Of a DNA stretch of 7,152 bases, positions 6,067 to 7,152 are shown piece by piece. Both the position numbers and the translations under genes were made by a program. Within the stretch, counting starts at the first letter, position 1, and every line of letters begins with the position of its first letter. The stretch lies in assembly GCA_036733985.1 (NCBI GenBank), contig DAIMZM010000107.1:1-7152 (forward strand), in the 5' to 3' direction. The notes below the pieces were generated by a model that made no database searches, was not told the origin of the DNA, and saw nothing but the letters and a program-made list of their open reading frames with translations. Source of the DNA: DAIMZM01 sp036733985. GTDB lineage: Bacteria > Bacillota > Dehalobacteriia > UBA4068.

Positions 6067-6426
6067 ATGGCAGTTCCGGGGAAAGCGAAGCAAAACCTGG
6101 GCCGCTTAGGCGAGGATTTGGCCGCCCAATACCTGGGCCGATCCGGCTACCAAATTCTGGCCCGGAATTTCCGCCGCCGCTACGGGGAAATCGATCTTAT
6201 TGCCGAAAAAGGCGGCGTCACTTATTTTGTGGAAGTGAAAACGAAGCAAAGCAGCGCCTATGCTCCGCCCCACAGCAGCGTGGGCCCGGCCAAGCGGCAG
6301 CGGATCGCCAGGATGGCCGCCCTCTGGTTTGCCGAGCAAGGCCGGGAGACGGCAAGCGCCCTGCTGGTGGCGGAAGTGCGCCTGGACGAGGGCCGGGTGG
6401 CCCTGATCGAGGACTTCCTGTGCTGA
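6067..6426 (+). CDS. yraN: UPF0102 family protein YraN (predicted nuclease fold)
   Basis: This is a small conserved protein of the UPF0102/YraN family. Its exact role is not established, but its fold belongs to the PD-(D/E)XK nuclease-like group, and a link to DNA repair or recombination is often suggested. The 119-residue length is typical. Visible family motifs are LGRLGEDLAAQYL (11-23), GYQILARNFRRRYGEIDLIA (27-46) and YFVEVKTK (53-60); Asp43, Glu56 and Lys58 make the D-ExK catalytic signature, so the active site looks intact. The ATG lies three bases after the rnhB stop in the same frame, with no strong ribosome binding site of its own, so translation probably depends on ribosomes finishing rnhB. 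It ends the rbgA-rnhB-yraN block. Confidence 0.92.
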   Translation: MAVPGKAKQNLGRLGEDLAAQYLGRSGYQILARNFRRRYGEIDLIAEKGGVTYFVEVKTKQSSAYAPPHSSVGPAKRQRIARMAALWFAEQGRETASALLVAEVRLDEGRVALIEDFLC

Positions 6427-6510
6427 CCTTGCCTTTTATCAGCGCATATGATAGGATAAAGCAAACTTACTGACAGCAGGCTAAAATTTTTCTTTTTAAA
6501 AGTCAAAACC

Positions 6511-6534
6511 TTTCTTTTCTTGAAAGAAAAGAAA
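6511..6534. repeat. Perfect hairpin, left arm of the element
   Basis: TTTCTTTTCTT and AAGAAAAGAAA-type halves make an 11-bp self-complementary stem with almost no loop (positions 1-11 pair with 24-14). One strand is all pyrimidine on the left and nearly all purine on the right. It has no GC-rich base, so it is not a typical terminator. Confidence 0.75.
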
Positions 6535-6609
6535 CAAAAGAACTTCAAATATATTCAAAGCTACCTGTCAGCGAAGCGTAGAATCCAGCCGATGTTCAAC
6601 GTTTTCTTG

Positions 6610-6633
6610 GTTCTTCTTTAACAAAAGAAGAAC
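6610..6633. repeat. Perfect hairpin, right arm of the element
   Basis: GTTCTTCTTT (6610-6619) pairs perfectly with AAAGAAGAAC (6624-6633) around an AACA loop. On the plus strand it is followed by GGTTTTAAAG, a short T-run that might give weak termination about 40 bases before dxs. It mirrors the hairpin at 6511-6534. Confidence 0.75.
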
Positions 6634-6670
6634 GGTTTTAAAGCTTCAAATAACAATCAAGAGGTGCGAT

Positions 6671-7152
6671 TTGGGCACACAACCTTTATTAGATCAAATC
6701 AGCGGCCCTGAGGATTTACGCCGGCTGCCGGAGGGGGATCTGCCCCAACTGGCTCAGGAGCTCAGGGAACGCATCCTCTCGGTAACGGCGGCCAACGGCG
6801 GGCATCTGGCCTCCAACCTGGGGGTGGTGGAGCTGACGCTGGCCCTGCATTATGTTTTCGCTACCCCATGTGACAAGCTGGTCTGGGACGTGGGGCATCA
6901 ATGCTATGCCCATAAGCTGCTCACCGGACGGCGGGAGCAATTCGCCACCCTGCGCCGGCCCGGCGGCCTCTCCGGCTTTTGCCGCCGGGAAGAGAGCGCC
7001 TACGACTGCTTCACCACCGGCCACAGCAGCAATTCCATCTCCCTCTCCTTGGGCATGGCGGCGGCCCGGGACGCGGCCGGGGGCCGGGAGCATATCGTGG
7101 CCGTGATTGGCGACGGCGCCCTGACCGGCGGCATGGCCATGGAAGCCCTGGA
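6671..7152 (+). CDS. dxs: 1-deoxy-D-xylulose-5-phosphate synthase, 5' part only
   Basis: DXS condenses pyruvate and glyceraldehyde 3-phosphate with thiamine diphosphate to make DXP, the first step of the MEP isoprenoid pathway and a precursor for thiamine and pyridoxal. The window holds 160 codons, about a quarter of the usual 620-640 residues. Visible motifs are GGHLASNLGVVELTLALHYVF (43-63) with conserved His45, WDVGHQCYAHKLLTGRR (72-88), GLSGF (99-103), TGHSSNSIS (116-124; usually GHSSTSIS) and the start of the thiamine-diphosphate/Mg motif GDGALTGGMA (147-156). The TTG at 6671 is chosen because AGAGGTG (6660-6666) lies just upstream, the frame closes at the TAA at 6638, and the next in-frame ATG (Met129) falls beyond conserved sequence. 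It follows the inverted-repeat region after yraN; tlyA and nadK are not seen downstream within the window. Confidence 0.95.
   Translation, partial: MGTQPLLDQISGPEDLRRLPEGDLPQLAQELRERILSVTAANGGHLASNLGVVELTLALHYVFATPCDKLVWDVGHQCYAHKLLTGRREQFATLRRPGGLSGFCRREESAYDCFTTGHSSNSISLSLGMAAARDAAGGREHIVAVIGDGALTGGMAMEAL

Larger units (their letters stand above)
6505..6639. repeat. Composite inverted-repeat element, MITE-like
   Basis: The 48-base left arm (6505-6552) and the reverse complement of the right arm (6592-6639) align without gaps at 34 of 48 positions, both beginning AAAACC. Each arm is itself a hairpin. The 39-base centre (6553-6591) is more GC-rich. TTTTAAA occurs at 6494-6500 and 6636-6642, and CTTCAAATA at 6543-6551 and 6644-6652. 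The form resembles small palindromic intergenic repeats. Part of the arm similarity may come from purine/pyrimidine-rich composition. Confidence 0.45.
6427..6670. other. AT-rich intergenic region with nested inverted repeats before dxs
   Basis: These 244 bases separate yraN from dxs and are far richer in A and T than the flanking genes. They hold two strong hairpins (6511-6534, 6610-6633), a longer imperfect inverted repeat that contains both (6505-6639), and a third complementary pair (6470-6482 with 6559-6571). I found no convincing sigma-A promoter, riboswitch or GC-rich terminator, although dxs must be transcribed either from here or by read-through from yraN. Confidence 0.7.

Noticed and set aside
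6258..6548. 96-codon minus-strand frame starting in the repeat before dxs
   Set aside because: Its lysine/phenylalanine-rich start is just the translated T/A hairpin, and the rest is the reverse strand of yraN. No ribosome binding site or family match is seen.
6427..6670. Riboswitch (for example TPP) or T-box before dxs
   Set aside because: DXS uses thiamine diphosphate, so I looked for the conserved TPP-riboswitch core (CUGAGA and the paired pyrophosphate-helix motif) and for a T-box sequence. Neither is present.
1..7152. CRISPR array, tRNA, rRNA, transposase, toxin-antitoxin or defence genes
   Set aside because: Both strands were read for regularly spaced repeats, tRNA cloverleaf features and accessory-gene motifs; nothing supportable was found.

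Overview
This window is ordinary bacterial chromosome from a GC-rich member of the Firmicutes (Bacillota), or a close relative. The evidence is the gene set (nadK-argR-recN, rbgA-rnhB-yraN, dxs), the ArgR/AhrC-type regulator, strong GGAGG-type ribosome binding sites, and sigma-A-like promoters with short AT-rich islands in otherwise GC-rich DNA. I cannot name the genus. No prophage, CRISPR array, defence island, insertion sequence or RNA gene is visible.

Layout. From a central intergenic region (about 3710-3923) two blocks point outward. Leftward (minus strand): NAD kinase (nadK), arginine repressor (argR) and the DNA-repair SMC-like ATPase recN, tightly spaced behind one good promoter at 3737-3764. 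After a 110-base gap comes a lipoprotein gene with a possible LolA-like domain that runs off the left edge. Rightward (plus strand): shikimate kinase (aroK), then a terminator-like hairpin overlapping a strong promoter, then rbgA, rnhB and yraN, nearly contiguous. A 244-base AT-rich intergenic region with unusual inverted repeats follows, and then the 5' quarter of dxs, which runs off the right edge.

How the genes work together. They are housekeeping genes: NADP supply, control of arginine metabolism, double-strand-break repair, aromatic amino acid and chorismate synthesis, assembly of the large ribosomal subunit, RNA/DNA hybrid removal, and the first step of the MEP isoprenoid pathway. In many Firmicutes dxs lies directly upstream of tlyA-nadK-argR-recN on one strand. 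Here dxs is on the opposite strand, separated from nadK by four genes, and no tlyA is present, which suggests a local rearrangement.

I found no convincing new multi-gene system. The stretches most worth a second look are non-coding: the 135-bp composite inverted repeat before dxs, the promoter/terminator overlap before rbgA, a promoter-like AT island inside rnhB, and a palindrome over the nadK -10 box.
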